Shown piece after piece: positions 9,201-15,453 of a stretch of DNA of 40,702 bases (its first letter is position 1; each line of letters begins with the position of its first letter). The DNA comes from Candidatus Omnitrophota bacterium (GTDB taxonomy: Bacteria > Omnitrophota > Omnitrophia > Omnitrophales > JACQLI01). Under the pieces are notes generated by a model. It was not told the origin of the DNA, did not search any database, and saw only the letters and a list, made by a program, of their open reading frames with translations. The stretch is taken from contig JACPCP010000004.1 in NCBI GenBank assembly GCA_016179745.1, positions 1-40,702 on the forward strand, in the 5' to 3' direction. Position numbers and translations under genes: made by a program.

Positions 9201-10335
9201 CGAAGTGCGTGAGCCGGCGACGGCTGAGGTGACGCCTGTCGTCGGAACAGTTCGTCCTGAGACTGGGGCATTGACGAGCCCACCGTCTTCGGTACGGAAG
9301 ACCTCGCCGCCCTCGCCTGAAGCTATCGCAAACACCCCCCGTCCTCCCGAAGATATTTTGAAACCCGTAAATGAAGGGCCTCTTCCTCAGACTCCGGTTT
9401 CCGTTGCTCCCGGCTTGGATCGCTTTCCGAGATTTGATGTAACCCACGTGGCGCCGGGCCAAGCCGAATTGACTCCAATTCAGATTTCCACAGAAAAGCT
9501 TCGGGAATTAATTTTGTCCTTGTTCCGATTTCCAACCGCTGCTGCCCAGGAGGAGGCACTGATCGTTTTCGGTATTCCGAAGTCTCACCCAGCCTTCGGC
9601 GGCGTTTCTGTTTCGAAAGAACCCAGCGTGTTTCAGGCGGCAAGCGGCGAGCCGGGGCCGGTTGAGGTTGAGTTCACGCCGGCTTACTTCGAAACTATTC
9701 GGGCGCGATTTGCCACACTTTCTCCCGACCATTTGGGCATCGGCTTCATCGATTCTTCGCTTGCTGAAGCAATGATCCGGAAACCGAGTGTTCTTTTGGC
9801 GGCGCTTTCCGTGGGAGATGTCATTCGGAAGGGGAAGAAGCCGGTCCTTGTTTTGGAAGGAGATCCCGCCACTCTCCAAAGAGAATTGAAAAATGCATTG
9901 ACGAACCCTGTAAACGGACTCACCGGCGAATCCCGGGTGAAGGCTTTGGATCTTGCGAGCCGCCTGAATGAAGTGGTCAAGATTGTGGAACCCGGCGTGA
10001 CGGCCCTCAATAGTTACGCACAGGCGAATCCGGGCGTGGTCGTCACTTTTCTCTCAAAGGTTCTTGACGGCCTGACGGATAAAGAGGCCCTGAATCTGGT
10101 CATTGGGAAGAAGCTCGAGAAGGACATCGCGATCCTTCCGGCTCTTATTGCGGAAATTCTTTTGGCGGCTGCCTCAAAGCCGGCCGAACTTCAGCAGGCT
10201 GAGCTCATTCGGGAGATCGGCATTGTCGTGAATATCGTTAAGAACGGGAACCAGTCTTTCTTTGTCGTCCAGACCTTTGCGCAGTTTGCCGAAAGGCTCC
10301 TACGAAGCGAGCTGCGCGTTCGCATCTCCGCCTAA
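3298..10335 (+). CDS. Giant exported multidomain protein with RSEAR linkers and an embedded triosephosphate isomerase
   Basis: A 2345-residue protein. Residues 1-30 form a Sec signal peptide: MHKR, a hydrophobic core, then a likely cleavage at VWA. Residues about 35-525 are one domain that recalls the erythromycin-esterase/ChaN/TraB type fold (IHIQTAHGNYEAQKK, TVLVEGSASEL, and late FMLENIESRLKE with VITGGFHAG). From residue 631 the chain is divided by RSEAR pentapeptides at 631, 783, 818, 998, 1160, 1437, 1585 and 1815, with RAEVR at 1711 and RSEVR at 1967, separating modules of 30 to 272 residues. The module at 1165-1436 is a full triosephosphate isomerase. The others are not recognised; one (about 1590-1710) is helical and Glu/Ala-rich, and the part after 1967 starts Pro-rich and ends in a helical domain. 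RSELR follows at 2336, just before the stop. Codons such as ATA, CTA, TTA and AGG appear more common at 5200-7600 than in the flanks, by eye. The frame continues after TAA. The function is unknown; a processed polyprotein is one reading. Confidence 0.85.
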   Translation: MHKRAQSIVSLVTALAFAFTQGITPSVVWAVEGSAPREVRVESRFDLALPPELGTIQTITSGSGPTLIHIQTAHGNYEAQKKIQALLHYLKDHYGIKTVLVEGSASELDPNRLRFFAKKMDLTMKILDDLTKQALVKGAELFLVEDSEARAYGIEDIDAYVANGEAFKAVLTQQEKTEGFIRDMDMQIERLTSPYLNKDLRAFLKTLERFDAKTLPLMEWLTYLKGEAKKTLGIDLSDPAWQIDWPMLLRVFKLKEFEVRLDPKAFEKERAEFLSVIQKAPGAQSDLVSEIEKLLSSPLAGRQLPDPETGLLFEKMVSALPKDFNYDATPNVKVFIGHLILQSEVKGGRLMEEMNRLTEEVSARLARTEVEKKILALLKDHRLLKRLFALELTPEDYAAITAASSLGPSEVIKRFQELNASGRVRDVQFSHLEEIDSLFEKALEFYRGVKARDGFMLENIESRLKETGVDKAVVITGGFHAGPFSDYFQKRGFNYALVAPKITTLEGRDLYVKATLLAGWNFIRSSTIEGAFLEDTTLRTETVIPSVATTLGKWVVAEGNFVIKDNVSVHRANDYLVVEALLGHNAQVPITTSGTSTTLTVTEIKKPVIAINQSLPVVVTAIPSAASDTPRSEARMKLTPDLAEELASSLEQQVKPVLSHAYDVASMQGEISKTTVLGQAGRATDAVALTLRKLASIIRERKEATSSVPVGDIASIIEHLGEVQSVLTQYAGTTPNRGKAFEAVNGALVSLRDLEVVVQSSKGGAIRLPGVVVDKKLADLPTRSEARKEPYLVKRISSPAEEAGASRFTGDASRVFPRSEARNNEVLYERTQLIARSTSGSSYGVQVRLVKKWQEETELAGYKITAELMRSAVGSHDEFPEGVSGYQERWDLSRIPTSKETALTRLVNEIIIVAIKSGPGVDQPPDYRFEPNQIFEWFRGPQGAVQDSFQAAQPRAPSFIHNAGKLIEKFERDNQLPHADLGNRPSILESFKRALTLRSEARSKVKKSRLVVTINTKDVKAIEIDRPIKTSVALHSIVQGAEGIQNFLQAAGVYTTLTEPTKVVILTQAGLGSAVVGFIDAIPSGSLNRRMIYLGPPEDKDTLVSNVFGLLNAGQDIDTAQDEQVRRSTSNVIGEIPSFFKLKNNADGSQTITITPRAARSEARSQGERELFVGGNWKMAVNDPREAAELLYRVAKEIRGVEEQGKVAVMLAPSNVHIGGINALLVEDRSRQTGSRLFGKILLGAQDVSEKPPGAATGQTSAEQLNALGVTSVIIGHSERRRGVMAETSELVNKKVKRALEVGLDVVVAVGESSEERVADKTVPIILDQTTKSLAGLTADQMLHVVVAYEPVWAIGTGKTATPQEANDIHLIIRKILDKLFDTKTAQETRIIYGGSVTPENIAELIAQPDIDGALVGGASLKSDKFVSIVRSVRAARSEARMTTMTFSVDVEDVPVLGESPHQFTLGGRERDYRFNVAMSRFDNDEAAKLELENLRRAIAGILRDKKGSLDLLLTNPDRHLLNTFDIEVPDASLASYGLSLQGNGKDGFVGIIRSPQDGKRIVANVTIDFSEISAPATEPAKLRRSEARSANALNQPEPASPQELRKQIAVLSVEIGNAEGNMNTEEARRRAPDGMEEEAEEGIAAGEGFLTNKIAALVAQRKLLEKQLAELTAKTPPTASTSVNPQAAVASEASVASIERKETLPPGTNRAEVRMTEGEKGIVRDLSQAITELAVNPSLFTQQKEAERIFNALTKKDQVPEKRDEALAEAARLLSSFQRQGFFHPKPVTLEFIAALTQATAPVVEAPAAATQGRSEARAAATVTVALPNGTETAVSFTSKETFVKEVKKIFPRGQKTVVVTLLPSELVEISGRVTLEKVSGPEILITQLLALPEIGPELLKKIQRDNPSLGTNKDALTALEEEVLLLILIERIEILEPVAAEDTVELLPLTPVVGEALVSDVKEERSEVREPATAEVTPVVGTVRPETGALTSPPSSVRKTSPPSPEAIANTPRPPEDILKPVNEGPLPQTPVSVAPGLDRFPRFDVTHVAPGQAELTPIQISTEKLRELILSLFRFPTAAAQEEALIVFGIPKSHPAFGGVSVSKEPSVFQAASGEPGPVEVEFTPAYFETIRARFATLSPDHLGIGFIDSSLAEAMIRKPSVLLAALSVGDVIRKGKKPVLVLEGDPATLQRELKNALTNPVNGLTGESRVKALDLASRLNEVVKIVEPGVTALNSYAQANPGVVVTFLSKVLDGLTDKEALNLVIGKKLEKDIAILPALIAEILLAAASKPAELQQAELIREIGIVVNIVKNGNQSFFVVQTFAQFAERLLRSELRVRISA
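5666..5740 (+). repeat. Short direct and inverted repeats with 7/14-nt spacing inside the smallest module
   Basis: CGTATCTCGT occurs at 5666-5675 and 5680-5689, 14 nt apart. CGCTTCAC starts at 5709, 5716 and 5730, spaced 7 and 14 nt, and its reverse complement GTGAAGCG is present at 5674-5681. This fills most of the 30-residue module between RSEAR copies 2 and 3. The translated stretch looks unlike a folded domain, so it may be a repeat element read through in frame. Confidence 0.7.
6791..7605 (+). other. Embedded triosephosphate isomerase module (residues about 1165-1436)
   Basis: The module sits between RSEAR copies 5 and 6 and has the normal length of a whole TIM subunit (about 250 residues). 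Key residues are present: Asn1176 and Lys1178 in GGNWKM, His1277 in IIGHSERR, the catalytic Glu1350 in AYEPVWAIGTGKTA, the IYGGSVTPENI phosphate loop and the closing DGALVGGASLK. Nothing essential is missing, so it should be catalytically competent: dihydroxyacetone phosphate to glyceraldehyde 3-phosphate in glycolysis. That is a cytoplasmic reaction, so finding it downstream of a signal peptide is odd. Either it is released as a separate product, or it has been recruited as a structural module. Confidence 0.93.
8049..9210 (+). repeat. Diverged copies of the RSEAR repeat
   Basis: Four further joints lie downstream. 8049-8065 differs from the 17-mer at two bases and still reads RSEAR. 8428-8442 reads RAEVR and is followed by ATG. 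8740-8754 reads RSEAR with different codons (CGT TCG GAA GCG AGG). 9196-9210 reads RSEVR. The peptide is kept while the codons change, so at least here the conserved unit is the peptide rather than the DNA. RSELR at 10303-10317, near the protein's end, may be a last relic. Confidence 0.75.
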
Positions 10336-10524
10336 TCCGTCTCGCCGCCCGGCCTCAAGACCCTCCGCCAACCTTCGGGCCCAGTCCGCGTCACGATTCC
10401 GAAGGAGATTGTCGAATTAGAAAGGTTCCAGGCGTGGGCCGTCCGGCAGGAAAAGGGCGACCTCCGTTTCGATTCCCCGGCCGGGGGAATTGAATATTTC
10501 AAAAAGAGACTGAAGAAGCGTTGA
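10336..10524 (+). other. In-frame coding continuation after the TAA of the RSEAR protein
   Basis: Immediately after the TAA at 10333-10335 the same frame stays open for 62 codons to a TGA at 10522-10524. The translation looks like genuine protein: it includes GPVRVTIPKEIVELERFQAW and ends FKKRLKKR. Codon choice (GTC, CTC, GAG, CGG) resembles the host genes. Possible causes are a recent nonsense mutation, a sequencing error, or stop-codon readthrough of TAA-TCC. No ribosome binding site or start codon precedes it, so an independent gene is unlikely. It also accounts for most of the 10336-10562 interval; I see nothing else there apart from a weak imperfect hairpin. Confidence 0.6.
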
Positions 10525-10562
10525 TCCGCGGTGGAGAGATTTCTGAAACGGCTTTAAACCGC

Positions 10563-10688
10563 CTAAGCTTGGCTTGCAGGATGGGATTTTTTCCAACGCT
10601 GGTAAAGCGTGGGGACAATCACGTACCCAATCACGGCATAAGCCAATATGCCCAAGAGTAGGATGCTCGCTCCGTCGGATCCGGTCAT
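10563..10688 (-). CDS. Small single-span membrane protein (41 aa)
   Basis: The minus-strand ATG at 10688-10686 overlaps the stop of the neighbouring small gene (ATGA). The 41-residue product begins MTGSDGASI, has one hydrophobic segment at about residues 9-28 (ILLLGILAYAVIGYVIVPTL) and ends in a basic, polar tail (YQRWKKSHPASQA). The layout predicts a short outside or periplasmic N-terminus and a cytoplasmic positive C-terminus. The family is not recognised. The precise ATGA coupling and the clean transmembrane design support a real gene despite its size. It may be a small subunit of a two-protein membrane complex. Confidence 0.55.
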   Translation of the reverse strand: MTGSDGASILLLGILAYAVIGYVIVPTLYQRWKKSHPASQA

Positions 10689-10867
10689 TTAAATTTTTTC
10701 CTCAGAAAATAAGATACCACCGGCAACACAATAAGCAAAGAAAATCCTAAAACCAGCGGAAATATTTTCATTTGTTCTGCCAAAAGCTGGCCAAATACGA
10801 GGGCGGTGACCCCAAAATTGGCCAAGTCCATTAACTTATCAGCGAAGAATTTACCATTCGTTTCCAT
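10685..10867 (-). CDS. Small membrane protein (60 aa)
   Basis: A minus-strand frame starting METNGKFFADK. It is open further upstream to 10903, but the extra residues look non-native. Two hydrophobic stretches are visible: a moderate one (FGVTALVFGQLLA, residues about 18-30) and a strong one (IFPLVLGFSLLIVLPVVSYFL, about 35-55), ending in RKKFK. It is coupled by ATGA to the 41-residue membrane protein. Both diverge from tyrS, with their 5' end close to the tyrS promoter. No named family is recognised; a small integral membrane subunit or membrane-associated toxin are both possible. Confidence 0.6.
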   Translation of the reverse strand: METNGKFFADKLMDLANFGVTALVFGQLLAEQMKIFPLVLGFSLLIVLPVVSYFLRKKFK

Positions 10868-10949
10868 TGCCGGCATTCTACCCGCCTTGTCTGAGCAGGT
10901 CAAGTTAAAAATGAAACTAAATTATGACTTATTAGAAAACTTCGGCGGT

Positions 10950-10978
10950 TTGACCCGGCAGGGGGCGAGTGGTAGAAT
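10950..10978 (+). promoter_or_regulatory. Promoter of tyrS
   Basis: TTGACC (10950-10955), an exact 17-bp spacer and TAGAAT (10973-10978). The -10 overlaps the ATG at 10977, so transcripts from it should start near 10984-10988. That favours the in-frame GTG at 10989 as a leaderless or near-leaderless start. Confidence 0.6.
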
Positions 10979-10988
10979 GCGCCCTCCT

Positions 10989-12197
10989 GTGGACGTCCAA
11001 AAACAAATCTTGAATCTCCGTGACGGCGCCGTCGAACTGATCAGCGAGCGTGAGCTCGAGGCGAAGCTCGAGCGCTCGGCCCGGGAAAAGAAACCCCTCC
11101 GGATCAAATACGGGGCCGACCCCTCAGCCGCCGGACTTCACCTCGGCCACACCGTTCCTTTAAGAAAGCTCCGCCAGTTTCAGGATTTTGGGCATACCGT
11201 GGTCTTCATCATCGGGGATTTCACCGCCCGGATCGGCGACCCCTCATTTCAATCCGAAACCCGAAAGATGCTGACCCGGGAAGAAGTTTTGCAAAATGCC
11301 GGGACCTATCAAAAGCAGGTCTTTCGGATCCTTGATCCGAAAAGGACAGAGACCCGTTTTAATTCCGAGTGGCTGGAAAAGCTGGACGCCGCCCAGTTTC
11401 TCGAACTGACTTCCAAATACACCGTGGCCCGGCTCCTCGAACGGGACGATTTCCAGAAGCGTTACCGTGCCGGGGAGTCGATTGCGCTCGTGGAATTTCT
11501 CTACCCCTTGCTCCAGGGTTACGATTCGGTGGCGGTCAAGGCTGACGTTGAAATCGGCGGGACGGACCAGAAATTCAACCTCCTCGTGGGCCGGGAGCTC
11601 CAGCGGGAATGGAACCAGGAGCCCCAGGCGGTTCTCACCCTCCCTTTGATTGAGGGGACCGACGGCCGCCAGAAGATGTCCAAGTCGCTCGCCAATCACA
11701 TTGCCCTCACGGATTCTCCGAAGGAAATGTACGGCAAGCTGATGTCGATTCCCGATGAGTTGATGGAAAGATATTTCCGTTACGTGGCGCCGATGAAATC
11801 GGAGGACATGGAAAAAGCGGTGAAGGACCTCGCCTCCGGAACGCTCCACCCCCGCCAGGCCAAGGCCCGCCTCGCCTTTGAAGTGGTCAAGGGTTACCAC
11901 TCCGAAAAAGCGGCCCGGGAGGCGAGTGAGGAATTTGACCGGATCTTCAAGGGAAAGGGGCTCCCGGATGAAATTGATTCGGTCCGGGTGAAATCCAAAG
12001 AGATGGATTTGGCCGGTCTTCTCAAGGAGGTGAGGCTTGTTTCCTCCAAGATGGAGGCGAGACGGCTCATTCAACAGGGCGGCGTCAAACTGGATTCCGA
12101 AAAAGTGACGGACGCCAATTTCAAAGTGCGCCTCGAGAAGCCGGTCCTGGTCCAGTGCGGCAAGCGGAAGTTTGTCCGGGTTTTTTTTGGAGTGTGA
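10989..12197 (+). CDS. tyrS: Tyrosyl-tRNA synthetase
   Basis: Class I aminoacyl-tRNA synthetase that charges tRNA-Tyr. The nucleotide-binding motif KYGADPSAAGLHLGHTVPL carries the HIGH equivalent HLGH. The tyrosine and tRNA pocket motif VEIGGTDQKFN and KMSKSLANHIAL follow, and the last 60 residues form an S4 RNA-binding domain (VSSKMEARRLIQQGGVKLD). The length, about 402 residues, is normal. The frame is open back to 10806, but the upstream part does not resemble TyrS and overlaps the promoter. ATG 10977 (MRPPVDVQKQ) is the conventional alternative start. The promoter position favours GTG 10989. Its stop lies just before the ABC transporter ATPase start at 12205. Confidence 0.93.
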   Translation: MDVQKQILNLRDGAVELISERELEAKLERSAREKKPLRIKYGADPSAAGLHLGHTVPLRKLRQFQDFGHTVVFIIGDFTARIGDPSFQSETRKMLTREEVLQNAGTYQKQVFRILDPKRTETRFNSEWLEKLDAAQFLELTSKYTVARLLERDDFQKRYRAGESIALVEFLYPLLQGYDSVAVKADVEIGGTDQKFNLLVGRELQREWNQEPQAVLTLPLIEGTDGRQKMSKSLANHIALTDSPKEMYGKLMSIPDELMERYFRYVAPMKSEDMEKAVKDLASGTLHPRQAKARLAFEVVKGYHSEKAAREASEEFDRIFKGKGLPDEIDSVRVKSKEMDLAGLLKEVRLVSSKMEARRLIQQGGVKLDSEKVTDANFKVRLEKPVLVQCGKRKFVRVFFGV

Positions 12198-12204
12198 ATG
12201 TCTG

Positions 12205-13205
12205 ATGATTTCAGTCCAGAATATCTCCAAAGATTTCGGCTCCTTCCGGGCGCTTCACAATCTTTCCTTTGACGTCACGGCCGGCGAGGTCCTGGGTCTG
12301 TCCTGGGTCTCCTGGGTCCCAACGGCGCCGGCAAAACCACGATCCTTCGAATTCTCACCGGTTTTTTCCCGCCCACGGAGGGAAGAGTTTCCTTAAACGG
12401 GGTTTTGATGGCGGACGATCCTGTGGCGGTCAAGCGGCGAATCGGCTACCTCCCGGAACAAGTTTCGCTTTACCCCGATCTTCGAGTCGAAGAATTGCTG
12501 AGGTTCGTGGCCGAAATCAAGGGTGTGGCCCGGAGACAAATCAAGGACGAGATCGAAAACAAAATGTCCCTGACGGGCGTCCTCGGGGTGCGGAGGCGCC
12601 TCGTGGGCGAGCTTTCCAAGGGCTTTCGCCAGCGGCTGGGGCTGGCCCAGGCCCTCGTGGGGGACCCGGACGTTCTGATTCTGGATGAACCCACCAACGG
12701 CCTCGACCCGCACCAAATCATTGAAATCCGGGGGCTCATTCGGGAGCTGGGCCGGGAGCGGACGCTGATTCTTTCGACGCACATTTTGCCGGAGGCGAGC
12801 CTCCTTTGCGGCCGGGTTTTGATTTTGAATCAGGGGCGGATTGCGGCCGAGGGGAGGCCGTCGGACTTGGAGCGGGGACTCGGCGAGCGGCAGGAAATTT
12901 TGCTCCGGGTGGGCGAACGGGTCTCCCGTCAAGAGGGAGAAGCAGACACGGGGTCCAGCCGGCGCACTTTGGAAGAAATCCTAGGGGCCCTTCCCGGCGT
13001 GGAGTGGGTGGAGAAGACGGGCGAAGAAAACCGGACAGCGCACTACACGCTCCAGACCACGCCCTTTGAGGATCTCCGCGCCGAAATCTCAAGGCGGGTG
13101 GTGGAGGCGGGCTTTCCCCTCCTGGAACTTTCAACCAAGCGCCTCAGTCTCGAGGACATTTTTCTAAGGCTGGTCACCACGGAAAAAGAGGCGGCTTCTT
13201 CGTGA
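12205..13205 (+). pseudogene. ABC-2 type export ATPase (GldA-like), frameshifted by an 11-bp duplication
   Basis: The first frame reads MISVQNISKDFGSFRALHNL as far as GEVLGL, then fails at residue about 32. The second frame (from about 12310; first internal ATG at 12405) continues with GPNGAGKTT (Walker A), the Q-loop YLPEQVSLYPDL, the signature LSKGFRQRLGLAQAL, Walker B VLILDEPTNGLDP and the H-loop STHILPE. The break coincides with an exact 11-bp tandem duplication at 12289-12310. Removing one copy restores a continuous frame through Walker A. The rest of the gene shows no decay and its end is GTGA-coupled to the permease gene, so the lesion is recent, a sequencing error, or a reversible switch. 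The role would be ATP-driven export with the next three genes; the substrate is unknown. Confidence 0.82.
12289..12310 (+). repeat. 11-bp tandem duplication causing a frameshift
   Basis: GTCCTGGGTCT at 12289-12299 is repeated exactly at 12300-12310 and followed by a further partial copy, CCTGGGTC. Eleven is not a multiple of three, so the second copy shifts the frame just before the Walker A codons of the ABC ATPase gene. Confidence 0.92.
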
Positions 13206-13987
13206 AGGGTTTCACGGGCGCCTGGGTCCTTTTAAAGAAGGACTTTTTTTCCTTCTACCGTTCGTGGGTCGGGGTCCTCGTCCTCTTTGCCTTCCTTCTC
13301 GTGGCCGGAATTTTTTTCACGCTCTTTGTCCTGGGTTACAGCTCCCTTTCGATGGAGGCCGCCCGCCAGGGTTATGAAGGCGTGGGACGGATGAATTTGA
13401 CGGGGTTTGTGATCGGGGCCTTTCTTTTGAATCTGGGCGTCCTTTTTCTTTTTTTGGCGCCTTTGATGTCAATGCGCTCGCTTGCCGAGGAGAAGCGGAC
13501 CGGGACGCTCGAACTTCTCTACACCTACCCGGTGAGCGATTTTGAAATCGTGATGGGAAAATACGGGGCGCTCCTCGCCCAATTGGCGGCCCTTTTCCTG
13601 CCGACCCTGGCCTACCTCGGGGCGCTTCGTCTCTTGGGCGGCCAAATCGATTTCGGGATTGTTTTTTCAGGCACCCTCGGTTTTTTTCTCCTCGGCGCCG
13701 CCTACCTGGCAATGGGGCTTTTCTTTTCGGCGGTGACCGAGAACCAAATGCTGGCCGGGGGCCTCAGCTTTTCCCTGTTGATGGTTTTTTGGGTCCTCGA
13801 ATGGCTGGCGGGCCTGGCGCCCCGGCCGTGGGGGAATGGGCTCAGCGCCTTCTCACCCTTTGTCCACTACCGTGATTTTGCCCTGGGCATTGTTGATCTC
13901 CAGGCGGTCGTCTTCTTTTTGTCAGCCGCCGCCTTTTTTCTCTTCCTGGCGCTGCGGACGGTCGAGACCCGGAATTGGAAGGGATGA
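13202..13987 (+). CDS. ABC-2 type permease (GldF-like)
   Basis: A 261-residue integral membrane protein with about six hydrophobic segments. After the first span comes a large loop, then the conserved MSMRSLAEEKRTGTLELLYTYPVSDFEIVMGKY stretch that marks ABC-2 permeases of the GldF/NosY kind. The GTG start overlaps the ATPase stop (GTGA), and its own stop overlaps the next ATG (ATGA). In Bacteroidetes, GldF pairs with GldA and GldG for gliding. In other phyla the same set occurs without gliding genes, so a general export or envelope role is safer. If the ATPase is truly broken, this permease would lack its motor unless another ATPase serves it. Confidence 0.85.
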   Translation: MKGFTGAWVLLKKDFFSFYRSWVGVLVLFAFLLVAGIFFTLFVLGYSSLSMEAARQGYEGVGRMNLTGFVIGAFLLNLGVLFLFLAPLMSMRSLAEEKRTGTLELLYTYPVSDFEIVMGKYGALLAQLAALFLPTLAYLGALRLLGGQIDFGIVFSGTLGFFLLGAAYLAMGLFFSAVTENQMLAGGLSFSLLMVFWVLEWLAGLAPRPWGNGLSAFSPFVHYRDFALGIVDLQAVVFFLSAAAFFLFLALRTVETRNWKG

Positions 13988-15453
13988 AGAAGAATCTGCT
14001 GCAAGGGGGGCACCTCGTGGCGGCAGCGGGGATTTTTTTTGCGATCCTCCTCCTGGTTTACCAGATTGCCGGGCGCGAAAACCACCGCTTGGACCTGTCC
14101 CGGGAAAAAATCCACTCCCTTTCCCCCGAGGGCCGGGAGGTCCTGAAGCGCCTTTCCGGGGAACGGATTACGGTCCGGGCCTTTTTTGCCGACGGCGACC
14201 CGGCACGGAAAGAGTTTGAAATGATGCTCCGGGAGGCGGCCACGCACCACCGCCGTTTTCATTTTGAATTTCTGGACCCCGACCGGTTCCCTTCCGAGGC
14301 GAAGCAATTCCGGATCGACAGTTACCGGACGACCGTGATCGATGGCGGGGGCCGTGAGGAAAGGATCCAGGGAACGGCGGAGGAGGCGGTGGTGAATGCC
14401 CTGATCCGTCTTGCCCACCCGGAGGTCCGGACGATTTGTTTCACCACGGGCCACGGCGAGCTTTCCTTTTCCGACACGGAACGGAACGGGATCTCGGAAT
14501 GGAAACAGGTCCTTGAAGACCATCAGTTTCAGGTCCGGGAGATCGATCTGGGGGGCGGTGATCTTTCTGAGTGCCGGGCGGTTGTCGTGGCCGGGCCCCA
14601 TTATGAAATGTTTCCCAAGGAAACGGAGGCGCTCCAAAAGATTGCAAAAGACGGGAAAGGGGTCCTGCTTCTGATCGATCCGATGGACCCCGGAGAGGGG
14701 AAAAGTTTTCAAGCGCTCCTCAAACCCTTCGGGATCGAGCTCGGCTCGGACGTGGTGGTCGACAAGATGAGCAAATTGGTCGGAGGGGATTATCTGATCC
14801 CCCTCGTCAGCCGGTATGCCTCTCACCCCGTGACCGCCCGTTTTAATGCCGCCACCTTTCTCCCCGTCGCCCGCACGGTGAACAAGGCCAAGGAAATTCG
14901 GCACGGGGTCTCGGTCACGGAGCTCGCCTTCACGACGCCGGGGAGCTGGGCCGAGACAGACCTGAAAAAATTGGAAAAGGGGGAAGCGGAAATTGATCCG
15001 GACTCGGACCGGCCGGGGCCCCTCCCCTTGGCGGCGGTTTCAGAAGGGAGGAAGGCCCGTGTCGCCGTGGTGGGCGACAGTGATTTTATTGCGAATGCCC
15101 ACCTCCGCCTCGCCGGGAACAAGGACCTGGCCCTCAATCTGCTGCAGTGGCTTGTCCGGGACGACCGTTGGATTTCGATCCGTCCCCCCGAGACCCGCTT
15201 TGAGCCGCTTTTCCTGAAACAGAATCAATCCGCCTGGGTGGCGGTTTTTTCAATCGGCGTCCTTCCCTTGACGGCCCTGGTCACCGGCTCTCTCGGGATC
15301 GTTCTCCGCCGCCGGGCCAATCGCCCGCCGGGCCAACCGCCCGGCACCGGGAGACCGGGCGGCCAGTCGCCGCTCGACCAACCGGCGGTGCCGGACGACC
15401 GAGCGGCCAATCGCCGCTTGACCAACCGGCGCCGGAAAAGCGTCCCGCTGTGA
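13984..15453 (+). CDS. GldG-like ABC transporter auxiliary protein
   Basis: About 489 residues from the ATG at 13984; a TTG at 13975 is in frame but upstream of the permease stop. The order is an N-terminal transmembrane helix (LVAAAGIFFAILLLVYQIAG), then the ABC_transp_aux-type extracytoplasmic region (LDLSREKIHSLSPEGREVLKRL, ICFTTGHGELSFSDTERNGIS, VVVAGPHYEMFPKETEAL, VAVVGDSDFIAN), then a second helix near residue 420 (VAVFSIGVLPLTALVTGSLG). This matches the GldG topology. The last 45 residues are an unusual Arg/Pro/Gly tail encoded by degenerate repeats (15310-15440). It is coupled on both sides by ATGA and GTGA overlaps. It probably works with the permease; no enzymatic role is assigned. 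Confidence 0.82.
   Translation: MKKNLLQGGHLVAAAGIFFAILLLVYQIAGRENHRLDLSREKIHSLSPEGREVLKRLSGERITVRAFFADGDPARKEFEMMLREAATHHRRFHFEFLDPDRFPSEAKQFRIDSYRTTVIDGGGREERIQGTAEEAVVNALIRLAHPEVRTICFTTGHGELSFSDTERNGISEWKQVLEDHQFQVREIDLGGGDLSECRAVVVAGPHYEMFPKETEALQKIAKDGKGVLLLIDPMDPGEGKSFQALLKPFGIELGSDVVVDKMSKLVGGDYLIPLVSRYASHPVTARFNAATFLPVARTVNKAKEIRHGVSVTELAFTTPGSWAETDLKKLEKGEAEIDPDSDRPGPLPLAAVSEGRKARVAVVGDSDFIANAHLRLAGNKDLALNLLQWLVRDDRWISIRPPETRFEPLFLKQNQSAWVAVFSIGVLPLTALVTGSLGIVLRRRANRPPGQPPGTGRPGGQSPLDQPAVPDDRAANRRLTNRRRKSVPL

Noticed and set aside
10777-10976. N-terminal extension of tyrS from 10806
   Set aside because: The extra residues do not resemble TyrS, overlap a well-formed promoter and lie opposite the small membrane protein gene.
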